A stretch of DNA of 64,000 bases from Paenibacillus sp. FSL R7-0337 (GCF_037969875.1 NZ_CP150218.1:2790001-2854000); one strand, 5' to 3'. Positions 50,851-59,378 are shown, counted from the stretch's first letter. Translations and numbers: made by a program. Notes: generated by a model not told the origin, from the letters alone.

Positions 50851-51618
50851 TTATTCAAACACGTACTCGCCTTCACCCACAGTCAGCGTCTGTCCCTTCA
50901 GCTGAGGGGAATCGGTCCGGAGAACGACCCGGCTGAACTGGTTCTGCATGCCCTGCACGAAATTGAAGGTCTGCTGATCTCCTGCCTTAAGATTGTAGCT
51001 GCCGTCCGCAAGCCCGGTAACGGGCAGGCCGAACAGCTCACTCCAATGGTTAGCGGCAGCGGCAGGCTCGGAGACACGGAAGACAGCGCCCGTCATGTCC
51101 ACCTTCCCGGCAGGATGGGGCTGGTTGATTCCAGCTGCGTTCAGACTGTCCAGCCGCTCCTCATCCGCCTGACTCCACTGGATAATGAACGGATAGACCA
51201 GTCCCTGAAAGTCGCCGTCAATGGTCATCATCCGCCACTCGATTAACCGGCCCTGGTTGTCCAGACGCCGGCCGTCAATAATGGGTGACAGCGCCAATCC
51301 CGCAGCCTTCAATGTACCCTCTACTGCCTCAATATCATCTGTCCGCAGTACCACTCTGCTTAATACCTCATGCTCCGGCAGGACGGTAACTGCATCCCGC
51401 ACAACCACATTATGCTTGGTCGCATGCGCCAGCTCCAGGTTCTCAATCCCGAGGAACTCCAGGTAGGTGAGCCCGAAATAGCTCAAGGCGTTATACGTTC
51501 CCCAATCCTTATGCGATCCGCCCCGGAAGGCCGTCAGGCCATGCTCCGCGAAGAGCTTCACCGGCTGGTCCAGATCGTTGACATAGTGCACCAGATGATC
51601 CCATTCGAGCAGGCTCAT
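50851..51618 (-). CDS. VOC-superfamily (glyoxalase-like) protein
   Basis: A 255-residue protein with two VOC half-modules. The first is clear: EWDHLVHYVNDLDQPVKLF (metal-ligand His region), GTYNALSYFGLTYLEFLGIE (Glu ligand) and the dimer-like 'SRVVLRTDDIEAVE'. The second copy is weaker, from VDMTGAVFRVSEPAAAANHW to FSRVVLRTDSPQ. This is the Glyoxalase_3-like group; enzymatic role unknown. Its ATG overlaps the stop codon of the upstream proC-like gene (TAATG), so translation is coupled. Last gene of the operon. Confidence 0.8.
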   Translation of the reverse strand: MSLLEWDHLVHYVNDLDQPVKLFAEHGLTAFRGGSHKDWGTYNALSYFGLTYLEFLGIENLELAHATKHNVVVRDAVTVLPEHEVLSRVVLRTDDIEAVEGTLKAAGLALSPIIDGRRLDNQGRLIEWRMMTIDGDFQGLVYPFIIQWSQADEERLDSLNAAGINQPHPAGKVDMTGAVFRVSEPAAAANHWSELFGLPVTGLADGSYNLKAGDQQTFNFVQGMQNQFSRVVLRTDSPQLKGQTLTVGEGEYVFE

Positions 51619-52433
51619 TACTTCTTCACTCCCAGCTCTGTCGTCCGCTTCACAGCTGCCAATACACTCCGCTGTAATCCGGCCGCAAAGTCACTATTAT
51701 TCAGCTCGTACAGCCCGTGCATCCCAACCCCGCCAGGCGAGTTGTTGATATCCAGCAGCTGTCTCGGGTGGAGGCCAGTCTGCTGTAGCATCGCTACTGC
51801 TCCCAGCATATTCTCCAGCGCCACCTTCCAGGCTTGTTCCCGCGGCAATCCGGCGAGGACTCCGGCATCCGTGAACGACTCAATGAAATAATAGATATAG
51901 TTCGGTCCGGCAACCCCGAAGCCGGTGAAGATATCGATGTAGGACTCGTCCAGAACCTGCACCTTGCCGAAGCCAAGCAGGAATGCTTCTACCTGCTTAA
52001 GCGATGCGGCTGCATTCAGGGCTACACCGCTGTATCCGTAACCGGTATCGGTTAGAGTATTAGGAATAACGCGGACAATCGGGCGTTCGGCTCCGAAATA
52101 ATCTCCAAGCTGGGCAATCGTTACCCCCGCTACAATCGATACAATGACCGCAGACGGTGAGGCGGATTGCCGGATCAGAGTTCCAAGTGCAGCCAGATCA
52201 TCCTGCGGACGAACAGCGATGACGATCAGCTCTGCGGCGGAGAGAGCTTCTTGCTGCGTACTGTCCGTGTCTACGTTATATTTGCTTTTTAATAGCTGAA
52301 GCCGTCCTTCATGAATATCCGCTACACTGATCTGTCCGGCAGCCAGCGTGCCGCCTGCCAGGCAGGCCCGGATGATCGCTTCCGCCATCTGCCCGCCGCC
52401 AATGAAATGAATCTTGCCTTTTGACACTTCCAT
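51618..52433 (-). CDS. Pyrroline-5-carboxylate reductase family protein (ProC/ComER-like)
   Basis: A 271-residue NAD(P)H-dependent reductase. Rossmann motif IHFIGGGQMAEAIIRACLAGG (about residues 8-28), VIAVRPQDDLA, VSIVAGVTIAQL, RVIPNTLTDTGYGYSG, and the C-terminal helical signature GVAGPNYIYYFIESFTDAGV, then SPGGVGMHGLYELNN (ProC usually has 'SPGGTTIAGL'). ProC reduces pyrroline-5-carboxylate to proline; the changed SPGG segment and the transport operon around it leave room for a different imine substrate. Start unclear: GGGAG is only 3 bases from ATG 52433; GTG 52427 is better spaced. Confidence 0.82.
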   Translation of the reverse strand: MEVSKGKIHFIGGGQMAEAIIRACLAGGTLAAGQISVADIHEGRLQLLKSKYNVDTDSTQQEALSAAELIVIAVRPQDDLAALGTLIRQSASPSAVIVSIVAGVTIAQLGDYFGAERPIVRVIPNTLTDTGYGYSGVALNAAASLKQVEAFLLGFGKVQVLDESYIDIFTGFGVAGPNYIYYFIESFTDAGVLAGLPREQAWKVALENMLGAVAMLQQTGLHPRQLLDINNSPGGVGMHGLYELNNSDFAAGLQRSVLAAVKRTTELGVKK

Positions 52434-52449
52434 TCACTCCCTGATTAGA

Positions 52450-53283
52450 TTAGTTATTAGCCCAAGCCTCCGGCAGTATGAACCCGGCATATTTCTCTTG
52501 TCCAAGGATGTATTCCTCGAACTCTTTGGATTCATAGGCAGCCTTCAGATCCTTGGCCCACTGGGCTTCCTGGTCCTTCTTGTTCACCGATACGATGATT
52601 CTATGCTGCATAGGCGTATTCTCAATCTTCAGCGCATCCGTAATCTTGCGGTCGGGAGCGTTAGCGATATAATTCCCGTTCACCACACCATAGTCAACAT
52701 CCTGCAGCGAGACCAGAATCTGCGCCGGGTCCAGCACCTTCAGGTCAATCTTGAACTTGTCCGGCTCCACGCTGTTCACATTGAAGTCCGCTACCCCGGC
52801 ACCCTCTTTGATCTTGACCCAACCCAGCTCCTCCAGAATCCGCAGCGCGCGCTCCTGATTAACCGGGTCGTTTGGAATCGCAACGGTAGTGCCGTCCTTC
52901 ACATCGTCAAGCGTCGTGTGATTAACCGAGTACAGCCCCTGCGGTGCGCCTGGAACATAAGCAATACCTACCATATCGCCGCCAATTTCCTTATTGATCG
53001 CATCCATGTATGCGGTACTCTGGAAGATACTCGCGTCAATCGAGCCTTCCTTCATCGCCGGGTTGACCTGCATATTCTGCGAGAAGGTTTTGATATCTAC
53101 AGTATACCCTTTTCCTTCCAGGATCGGGAGAATGGATTGCCGGAACTGCTCCTCATACGTACCTACGCCGAATCCGACTGTGATTTCCTTCTTGTCCCCG
53201 GAGCTTGCCGCTTCCTTATTGTTACCGCAAGCTGCCAGCACCGCCATCGAACTAATCAGTAGAACCGCCAGTAATTTTTTCAT
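52450..53283 (-). CDS. metQ: MetQ/NlpA-family substrate-binding lipoprotein
   Basis: A 277-residue binding lipoprotein. ATG 53283 (GGGGATG upstream) gives MKKLLAVLLISSMAVLAACGN, with the lipobox Cys at residue 19; ATG 53292 is also possible. The NlpA/MetQ fold is shown by EITVGFGVGTYEEQFRQSI, FSQNMQVNPAMKEGSIDASI, VAIPNDPVNQERALRILEELG and VNGNYIANA. MetQ proteins bind methionine or related compounds. The operon also encodes MetN and MetI, so the transporter is complete. The neighbouring deacylase suggests the ligand may be a modified amino acid and not methionine itself; that is inference. Confidence 0.85.
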   Translation of the reverse strand: MKKLLAVLLISSMAVLAACGNNKEAASSGDKKEITVGFGVGTYEEQFRQSILPILEGKGYTVDIKTFSQNMQVNPAMKEGSIDASIFQSTAYMDAINKEIGGDMVGIAYVPGAPQGLYSVNHTTLDDVKDGTTVAIPNDPVNQERALRILEELGWVKIKEGAGVADFNVNSVEPDKFKIDLKVLDPAQILVSLQDVDYGVVNGNYIANAPDRKITDALKIENTPMQHRIIVSVNKKDQEAQWAKDLKAAYESKEFEEYILGQEKYAGFILPEAWANN

Positions 53284-53295
53284 CACTCTCATCCC

Positions 53296-54315
53296 CTATC
53301 CTAATACTGTGTTTTTAAAATGCACTAATGCCTCGTCTGTAACCGTCAGCGGAATGGCGCAATTTGGCGATAGAATAAACGGCTGACCCTTCATCTTGGC
53401 CAAAGCTTCCTTCGCCTGTTGTTCAATCTGATCCAGATCATTTCCGGCAAACAGCCCGTGATCCACTCCGCCCACCTTCGTGGCCTTGAGATCGGCGTCC
53501 AGCCCGGGATTGCCTTCCGCTACCGTATCCCAGCTGATTCCGTCAATCCGGTAATCATTGAATTTCGCAGGCTGGGCATGAGCACCGCAGGTATGTAAAA
53601 TATTCTTGCCGTAGCTCGCCGCCTCCAGCACGATAGAATCATACGGTCTGGACAGCTCATCGAACATCGCCTCATCGAATAAACCGGGGTGGGCTGTGCC
53701 TGTCACCGCATAGAATAGACCATCTGATCCCGCCTGCCGCAGCTCCTGCACATAATCGGCCAAGGTTAAGGCAATCGCATGCAGGGCATGATGCGCGGCG
53801 GCACGGTGTTCCTTGAAGAGTGATTCCAGCGTCACCGGCTGCTCGATCCCGAATACGGTCTCCGTAACATAAGCAGAACGTCCTACGATGAACAGCAATA
53901 CCGTGAGCGGGGAGAATACCGTCTGAATCAGCGGCGTATCTGGCAAGCCCCGGCGGATCTTCCTTACGGCCTCCAGATGCTCCAGCAGCGAAGGGGTTTG
54001 CGCGGCTTTTTTCACCTCAAGATCCCAGAGATTCGCGGCAGCCGGAACCGCCGTAGTCAGCTGTCTCGGGAATACCGTCCGGTAATCTGCGAAGTTATAC
54101 TCATTTCCCCAGGCTTCGGCCAGATAGGTCGCTCTCGGGTTGATTTTGACCCAGTCCCAATTATATTTGTCCGTAAAAGAAATCGTAGACGACGCCAAGT
54201 CCTCCGCATTCTGCTCCTTGTCAATAAAGTGGCGCCACCCGCTGACAATCGGCCGGTCCGCAAGTTCCCCGGATAAGATCGCCTGAAAACGCTCCTGCTT
54301 GCTCCATACACTCAT
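53296..54315 (-). CDS. Uroporphyrinogen decarboxylase-fold protein in a MetNIQ operon
   Basis: A 339-residue protein with the UroD/MtaA TIM-barrel pattern: an N-terminal WSKQERFQAILSGELADRPI, and zinc-type ligands in ILHTCGAHAQPAKF (His and Cys, about residues 240-246) and FILSPNCAIPLTV (Cys about 317). The His/Cys pair is typical of the cobamide- or thiol-methyltransferase branch (MtaA, CmuA, MetE-like C domains) and not of true haem-pathway UroD, whose Arg/Asp active-site residues I do not find. Placed between metI and metQ, it may handle a methylated sulfur compound brought in by the transporter. AAAGGGG is about 8 bases ahead of the ATG. Confidence 0.7.
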   Translation of the reverse strand: MSVWSKQERFQAILSGELADRPIVSGWRHFIDKEQNAEDLASSTISFTDKYNWDWVKINPRATYLAEAWGNEYNFADYRTVFPRQLTTAVPAAANLWDLEVKKAAQTPSLLEHLEAVRKIRRGLPDTPLIQTVFSPLTVLLFIVGRSAYVTETVFGIEQPVTLESLFKEHRAAAHHALHAIALTLADYVQELRQAGSDGLFYAVTGTAHPGLFDEAMFDELSRPYDSIVLEAASYGKNILHTCGAHAQPAKFNDYRIDGISWDTVAEGNPGLDADLKATKVGGVDHGLFAGNDLDQIEQQAKEALAKMKGQPFILSPNCAIPLTVTDEALVHFKNTVLG

Positions 54316-54342
54316 CTGCCTATCCCCTTTGTCTCGTAATCT

Positions 54343-55002
54343 CTAGTAACGGCGAATCTTGCGCGCCAATGTGTTGCCCAGGGACTGAATACCCTGCACC
54401 AGAATGATCAGAATAATGACCGTCGCGAACATGACCACCTCGTCAAAACGTTGATAACCATACACGATTGCCAAGTCGCCGACCCCTCCGCCGCCTACTG
54501 CCCCGGCCATTGCCGTAGCCCCGATCAGCCCGATCGTCGCTGTGGTCAGGGAGAGAATTAACGAGCCCACCGCTTCCGGCAGCATAAAATACCATATGAC
54601 CTGCAGCGGTGTTGCGCCCATCGCTTCCGCAGCTTCGAGAATGCCCGGATTCACTTCCAGCAGCGAATTCTCGACCAGCCGTGCGATATAGGGTGCGATA
54701 TAGATAATTAGCGGAACAATTGCCGCACTAGTCCCAATCGAGGTATGAACAATTGCTCTTGTTAGCGGAATAATGGCAAACAGCAGAATGATAAACGGAA
54801 CCGAACGGATAACGTTAATTAAGGGATTCAGTAAGGTATACAGCCACTTGCTCTCCAGCACGCCGCCCGGACGGGTAATAACCAGCAGGATGCCCAGCGG
54901 AATACCCAGCAGCGAGCCGATGAATAGCGATACGCCCACCATCTGAATCGTTTCAATAATCGCCTTCAGGAATTGCTCACTTGTGATCGATGTCGAGAAC
55001 AT
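54343..55002 (-). CDS. metI: MetI-type ABC permease
   Basis: A 219-residue membrane protein with five helices. The EAA docking loop reads LEAAEAMGATPLQVIWYFMLPEA (about residues 122-144). GAVGGGGVGDLAIVYGYQRFD, near the end, is the MetI signature. The start (GAGGTGA ahead) lies inside the last 26 bases of metN, so the two are coupled. It forms the channel of the MetN2I2 importer that works with the lipoprotein at 52450. Confidence 0.92.
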   Translation of the reverse strand: MFSTSITSEQFLKAIIETIQMVGVSLFIGSLLGIPLGILLVITRPGGVLESKWLYTLLNPLINVIRSVPFIILLFAIIPLTRAIVHTSIGTSAAIVPLIIYIAPYIARLVENSLLEVNPGILEAAEAMGATPLQVIWYFMLPEAVGSLILSLTTATIGLIGATAMAGAVGGGGVGDLAIVYGYQRFDEVVMFATVIILIILVQGIQSLGNTLARKIRRY

Positions 55003-56020
55003 AGGACTTCACCTCCTCTATGCGGACCTCATGCTGCTTCATGTAATTCAAGGCTGCTTCCATCTGGGCTGGTTCACCTTGCAGCTGTACGATAATCGTG
55101 CCGAGCGTCGTCTCTTGAATCTCTGTCGTATTCGCAAAAAGAATGTTGACCTTGACCCCGTGGGTACGGATAATCTCGTACAGCACAGGCTCAGAAGCGC
55201 TCTCCCCGGCAAAATTCAGCTTATACACCCGGCTCCCCTGCTCAGTCTTCAGAGTTCTTCGGACGCTTGTGGTCATGCTGTTCTGAATGACTGTCTTGAC
55301 GAAATTCTGCGTTGTCTGGTGCTTCGGTTCTCCGAACACATCCAGCACGCTGCCCTGCTCGATAATCCGTCCCTCTTCCATCACGGCTACCTTGTTGCAG
55401 ATCTCCTGAATCACTGACATCTCATGCGTGATGATCATCACCGTGATGTTGTATTCCGCGTTGATCCGCTTGAGCAGCTGCAGGATGGACTGTGTCGTCT
55501 GCGGGTCCAGAGCGGAAGTAGCTTCGTCGCACAACAGTATCGAAGGATTCGAGGCAAGTGCCCGGGCAATCCCGACCCGCTGCTTCTGTCCGCCTGACAG
55601 CTCGCTCGGATAGCTTCCAGCCTTGTCGCTTAGTCCGACGAAATCGAGCAGCTCCTCCACCCGCTTGCGGATTTCTGCCTTGCTCTTTTTCAGCAGCACG
55701 AGTGGAATAGCCACATTGTCGAACACCTTTTTGGACTCCAGCAGGTTAAAATGCTGAAAAATCATGCCGATGTTTTTCTTGGCTGCCCGCAGCTCTTTGT
55801 CGCTGTACGCTCCCAGATCGTACCCGTCTACCAGCACCTGGCCCTCAGACGGCCGTTCCAGATAATTGACCAGGCGGATTAACGTGCTTTTTCCGGCTCC
55901 GCTGTAGCCGATGACCCCGAAGATATCGCCCTTCTCAACCTTCAGGCTAATCCCCTTCAGCGCTTCTATCTTCACCTCTTTGCGGGTGAACGTCTTGTAC
56001 ACATTCCGTAGTTCAATCAT
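54977..56020 (-). CDS. metN: MetN-type ABC ATPase with C-terminal NIL regulatory domain
   Basis: A 347-residue ATPase. ATG 56020 is chosen (GAGGGG about 8 bases ahead). Walker A GYSGAGKST (about residues 38-46), Q-loop GMIFQHFNLL, signature LSGGQKQRVGIARAL, Walker B ILLCDEATSALD, switch His MIITHE. The C-terminal 90 residues form the NIL domain (VYKLNFAGESASEPVLYEII to the end), where intracellular methionine inhibits transport in known MetN proteins. Energises import by MetI and the MetQ-type lipoprotein. Confidence 0.93.
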   Translation of the reverse strand: MIELRNVYKTFTRKEVKIEALKGISLKVEKGDIFGVIGYSGAGKSTLIRLVNYLERPSEGQVLVDGYDLGAYSDKELRAAKKNIGMIFQHFNLLESKKVFDNVAIPLVLLKKSKAEIRKRVEELLDFVGLSDKAGSYPSELSGGQKQRVGIARALASNPSILLCDEATSALDPQTTQSILQLLKRINAEYNITVMIITHEMSVIQEICNKVAVMEEGRIIEQGSVLDVFGEPKHQTTQNFVKTVIQNSMTTSVRRTLKTEQGSRVYKLNFAGESASEPVLYEIIRTHGVKVNILFANTTEIQETTLGTIIVQLQGEPAQMEAALNYMKQHEVRIEEVKSYVLDIDHK

Positions 56021-56062
56021 ATTTGTTCCCCTCAATCATCTGGTAAATTTAGGATTCAGGAT

Positions 56063-57223
56063 TCAAGTCTGCTGCTTCAGCTTCGCAAGCGCCTCTTCTG
56101 CCAGCAGGGCGAAATACTTAGCCGCTGGCAGGATAGCCGCCTCATCGACATCGAAGCGGGGATGATGCAGCGCATGGTTGGGGCCGGTACCAATGTTCAC
56201 AAAGGCACCCGGGATCTGCTGCAAATAATAGGCGAAATCCTCGCCGCCCATCTGCGGCGGAATATCATGTACCTCATAGCCTGCTTGTGCCGCGACCTCT
56301 TTGGTGAAGTCTGTCCATCCTCCGTGATTGACCGTAGCAGGCGGGCCGGGATACCAGTGCAGCTTCGCCTCTGCTCCGGCTGCGGCTGCAATCCCTTCTA
56401 TGATCCGCGTCATTTGAGCCGGGATGCTGCTGCGGATCTCTTCGTTATAGGTACGTACTGTACCTTCCAGCTCTACCTTCTCCGGCAGGACATTCCAAGT
56501 AAAGCCACCGTTGATCCGGGTAACACTGAGCACGACCGGCTCTTGCGTACTATTTTGACGGCTGACTACAGTTTGCAGCATCGTAATGATCTGCGCGGCG
56601 GTAACAATGGTGTCTACCCCTTTCTCCGGTGTAGCTGCGTGAGCGCCGACCCCTTTTACCGTAATCTCAAAGCGGTCCACGCCAGCCGTTAAAGCTCCCG
56701 TTCTTGTGCCGAACGCCCCGTTAGGCAGGTCCGGTGAATTATGTAATCCGAAGATGGCCTCCACCCCGCTTAGCCCGCCGGATGCCAGTACGTCCTCCGC
56801 ACCATGCCCCGTCTCTTCTGCCGGCTGGAACAGGATTCTGACCTTGCCCGGCAGTTCATGTTCACGCTGCTTAAGCAGACTGGCCGCACCCAGGATGACA
56901 GCGGTGTGGAAATCATGGCCGCAGGCATGCATGGCTCCCGGAATCTCTGATGCGAACGGCAGGCCCGTCTGCTCCTCAATCGGCAGGGCATCGATATCGC
57001 AACGAATCGCTACTATGCTGCCGTCACCTTGTCCAATCTCCGCTATAAGTCCAGTCTTAAGCGGCAGATCCAAGATCGTTATATTCTCTTCTGTCAGCCA
57101 GTTACGCAGCTTCTCCGTGGTTCTATACTCCTGATTGCTAAGCTCCGGTTCACGGTGCAGGTTCCTCCGCACTTCGGTTAGCCGGGCTGCCAGTGCTTCT
57201 TCTGTCTCATGCTGTGGTCTCAT
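56063..57223 (-). CDS. M20-family amidohydrolase (N-acyl amino acid deacylase type)
   Basis: A 386-residue di-zinc amidohydrolase of the M20D group. Motifs: RRNLHREPELSNQEYRT (N-terminal 'HxxPE'), RCDIDALPIEEQTGLPF, MHACGHDFHTAVILGAA (metal Cys/His), LFQPAEETGHGAED (catalytic Glu pair), GLHNSPDLPNG, the dimerisation-domain histidine in GVGAHAATPEKGVD, and MGGEDFAYYLQQIPGAF at the end. Relatives release acyl or acetyl groups from amino acids, including N-acetyl-S-alkyl-cysteines in sulfur scavenging. Placed between a GntR regulator and metN, it likely processes what the transporter brings in. Confidence 0.88.
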   Translation of the reverse strand: MRPQHETEEALAARLTEVRRNLHREPELSNQEYRTTEKLRNWLTEENITILDLPLKTGLIAEIGQGDGSIVAIRCDIDALPIEEQTGLPFASEIPGAMHACGHDFHTAVILGAASLLKQREHELPGKVRILFQPAEETGHGAEDVLASGGLSGVEAIFGLHNSPDLPNGAFGTRTGALTAGVDRFEITVKGVGAHAATPEKGVDTIVTAAQIITMLQTVVSRQNSTQEPVVLSVTRINGGFTWNVLPEKVELEGTVRTYNEEIRSSIPAQMTRIIEGIAAAAGAEAKLHWYPGPPATVNHGGWTDFTKEVAAQAGYEVHDIPPQMGGEDFAYYLQQIPGAFVNIGTGPNHALHHPRFDVDEAAILPAAKYFALLAEEALAKLKQQT

Positions 57224-57244
57224 AGGCCTGTTCTTCCCCCTTCA

Positions 57245-57916
57245 TTACGTATGCTCAATTCCTCTAATCCGCTCCAGCGCAGTCGCAAGGCTGCTTAAGA
57301 TATGCTCCCGCATCGCCCGCTCCGCCCCCTCTTCATCCCTGGCTATAATTCTCTGCAGAATCACAAGATGCTCCTCATCCGCCTGCGTATTCCAATCCCC
57401 GTGTAGCGAGACATAACGACAATACCGGAGCGAACGGTCTCTTAACTGGTTCAGCACCTTCTCAAAAGTCTTCAGCGCGCTGATCTCCCACAAGTAATCA
57501 TGGAATTCGAAGCCATAGGATACAACATCCTGCTGATCCCCCATCTGGAAGGATTGCTTCAGCTTCTCCAGAATCAGCGTTAACTGCTGAATATCCTTAA
57601 TGGTAGCGTTTCTGGCAGCGCTTCTGGCGATATGGCCTTCAAGCATGCTGCGGATCTGGAAGATCTCCTCGACCTCCTTAATCGTTAAAGGGGCTACCCG
57701 CAGCCTGCCGTTGGGCTGGCGCACCAGGAAATCCTCATTCTCCAGCCGCTGAATCGCTTCTCGTAGCGGAGTCCGGCTGACCCCGAGCAGTGCCGCCAGG
57801 CTCTCTTCGTTAACCGCCTGATCCGGCTCCAGTTCGCTATCTATTATTTTTTGCTTAAGTGCATAGTAGGTATTATCCTTCGACAATCTTCGTGAACGCA
57901 TTTCCATAGATTTCAT
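57245..57916 (-). CDS. GntR-family regulator, FCD (FadR) type
   Basis: A 223-residue regulator. The N-terminal winged HTH (about residues 15-80): YYALKQKIIDSELEPDQ, LAALLGVSRTPLREAIQRLE and FLVRQPNGRLRVAPLT. The C-terminal FCD ligand domain is all-helical; likely metal-binding positions are Asp/His in FEFHDYLWE and histidines in DEEHLVIL and MREHILSSL. GAGGAG is only 2 bases before ATG 57916 and 11 before a second ATG at 57907, so the start may be the latter. It heads the operon running to 50851. A perfect 16-bp palindrome upstream is its likely operator. Confidence 0.87.
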   Translation of the reverse strand: MKSMEMRSRRLSKDNTYYALKQKIIDSELEPDQAVNEESLAALLGVSRTPLREAIQRLENEDFLVRQPNGRLRVAPLTIKEVEEIFQIRSMLEGHIARSAARNATIKDIQQLTLILEKLKQSFQMGDQQDVVSYGFEFHDYLWEISALKTFEKVLNQLRDRSLRYCRYVSLHGDWNTQADEEHLVILQRIIARDEEGAERAMREHILSSLATALERIRGIEHT

Positions 57917-57957
57917 TGCTCCTCGCTATTCATTTGCGGGTCGCCCGGTTAACTGTA

Positions 57958-57973
57958 TAATTGTATACAATTA
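57958..57973. promoter_or_regulatory. Operator palindrome of the GntR-headed operon
   Basis: TAATTGTATACAATTA is a perfect 16-bp palindrome containing TTGTATACAA, a classic FCD-type GntR target. It lies about 42 bases upstream of the regulator gene. Confidence 0.65.
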
Positions 57974-58017
57974 TTTAAGTTGAGAGATATTCAAGATAAA
58001 ATGAAAGCTCCAGTTGA

Positions 58018-58206
58018 AACACTCTCTGTGCAATCAAGCTTTTTTCATACTATAATCCCATTATACCCACTAGTCAAGTATGTTTTATAGGGGAATCAAT
58101 AATCGACACTTGTTTGACAAATAAAGTCGTATTTTTACAAGTTGAATTAAAGAATGCTTGGGAATTAGCCGTGACTCCAGAGAAGTTTAGCGTAAACGAT
58201 AAATAA
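58018..58206 (+). other. Coding-like remnant without start codon
   Basis: A + strand frame is open for 62 codons and ends at TAA 58204-58206 just inside a terminator stem. The second half has a protein-like look (GESIIDTCLTNKVVFLQVEL, then KNAWELAVTPEKFSVNDK), but it has no ATG, GTG or TTG with a ribosome binding site. It may be a decayed gene or an intergenic repeat. The remaining part of the 58.0-58.2 kb gap shows nothing else. Confidence 0.3.
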
Positions 58207-58243
58207 CCCTCCTGCACCTCGTTAGGGTGTGGAGGGTTATTTA
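58200..58243. terminator. Terminator of the 58249-58848 gene
   Basis: TAAATAACCCTCC and GGAGGGTTATTTA form a 13-bp stem, with an inner CACC/GGTG stem. It begins 6 bases past the stop codon of the minus-strand gene. Confidence 0.8.
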
Positions 58244-58248
58244 CCTTA

Positions 58249-58848
58249 CTAAGTTTCAAATACTATCTCATGACTTGCCTCACTCTTATTGAACGGGAAA
58301 CTGTATTCTTTGAACCTAAATTGAATTCCGGAAATCTCATCAGGTAATGGCGGTGAGATAACATATTTATATGATGCATGGTCAGATCTGCTTCCTCCAC
58401 TAATCATTCGGGAGTCATATTGGTCATTAATATATAGTTCGTAATGGCTATGCTGATGAGATTTGGATTCAACCTCCGGCTCACTGTCCCAATCTATATT
58501 TAGTGTTAATACACTTGCATTAGTGTATTGTTTCATAGAAGTTAGAGTATAGAATCGATCACCTATTACGACTGACTTCAGAATTGCAATGTGTTGTCTG
58601 AATCCGGCTGGTTCGATCATCGGTTTATATTGTTCTTCATTCATCATATTTCCAAATAACGACATCAAGAATCCTTCATAAAGCCCCTGTTCCTCTGACC
58701 ATTTAGAAATATACTCTAACGGAGGAAATCCTGGATTATTATCCGAGACTTCCTTTCTCTTCTTGATCAAAGAGCAAATTTGTTTATCGATATCAATAAT
58801 TCGTTCATCATAATGCTCTGTTGGGCGTTCAAATGGTATTCGTAACAT
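58249..58848 (-). CDS. Hypothetical protein, 199 residues
   Basis: ATG 58848 is preceded by GAGAGGTGG; the longer frame starts with GTG inside that site. The N-terminal 45 residues (ERIIDIDKQICSLIKKRKEV and NNPGFPPLEY) look like one long helix resembling the first helix of AroQ chorismate mutases, but the catalytic residues of that family are not apparent. The rest is beta-rich with many Ser, His and Tyr (KSHQHSHYELYINDQYDS). The gene is AT-rich compared with neighbours, which may mean recent acquisition. Function unknown; transcribed alone. Confidence 0.6.
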   Translation of the reverse strand: MLRIPFERPTEHYDERIIDIDKQICSLIKKRKEVSDNNPGFPPLEYISKWSEEQGLYEGFLMSLFGNMMNEEQYKPMIEPAGFRQHIAILKSVVIGDRFYTLTSMKQYTNASVLTLNIDWDSEPEVESKSHQHSHYELYINDQYDSRMISGGSRSDHASYKYVISPPLPDEISGIQFRFKEYSFPFNKSEASHEIVFET

Positions 58849-59018
58849 CTTAACCACCTCTCATATCCATTAATTGTTACATCACTATATTTTAACATAT
58901 AATGGTTTGAGCCAACATAAAAAAACCTCATAATAAGTACAGTTTGCACCATACAAATTAAGAGGTTTTGAAATCCGCAATCCACGCTTACTTTATCAAT
59001 CATTCAGCATTCATAAGC

Positions 59019-59378
59019 TTAACAAGGCTCCGCCGCCGGATTCCCCGCCTCTTCCTTCGTACGGAATGAGGAACCGCAGCCGCATGTAGCGGAAGCATTC
59101 GGATTATTGATGGTGAAGCCGCCGGTCATGCCGGATTCCTCAAAGTCGATCTCGAGGCCGTTCAGGTAACGGATATCGTCTTTGCTGACGACTACTTTCA
59201 GACCTGCAACGTCCATGTAGATGTCCTGATCAGTCTCGGTATCATCGAAGCCCATTGCGTACGAGAATCCGCTGCAGCCCCCGGCGGTGACGCCCAGACG
59301 GAGAAACATATCCGGCACTTCCTGCTCCGCAAGCATAGCCTTCAATTGACCTGCCGCTGTCTCACTTATGCTAATCAT
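59019..59378 (-). CDS. A-type iron-sulfur carrier (IscA/ErpA/HesB family)
   Basis: A 119-residue protein. AAGGAGG 8 bases before ATG 59378 fixes the start. The three conserved cysteines are present: TAGGCSGFSYAMGFD and ATCGCGSSF. Members hold iron or a [2Fe-2S]/[4Fe-4S] cluster and pass it to apoproteins. The next genes include mqnE (a [4Fe-4S] radical SAM enzyme) and a NifU-like protein, giving an Fe-S theme at 59-62.6 kb. The 399-bp divergent region to mqnE (59379-59777) is AT-rich; I see no certain promoter in it. Confidence 0.9.
   Translation of the reverse strand: MISISETAAGQLKAMLAEQEVPDMFLRLGVTAGGCSGFSYAMGFDDTETDQDIYMDVAGLKVVVSKDDIRYLNGLEIDFEESGMTGGFTINNPNASATCGCGSSFRTKEEAGNPAAEPC

Noticed and set aside
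57917..58017. S-box (SAM) riboswitch before the MetNIQ operon
   Set aside because: No S-box stems or terminator/antiterminator pair; the palindrome at 57958 points to GntR control instead.
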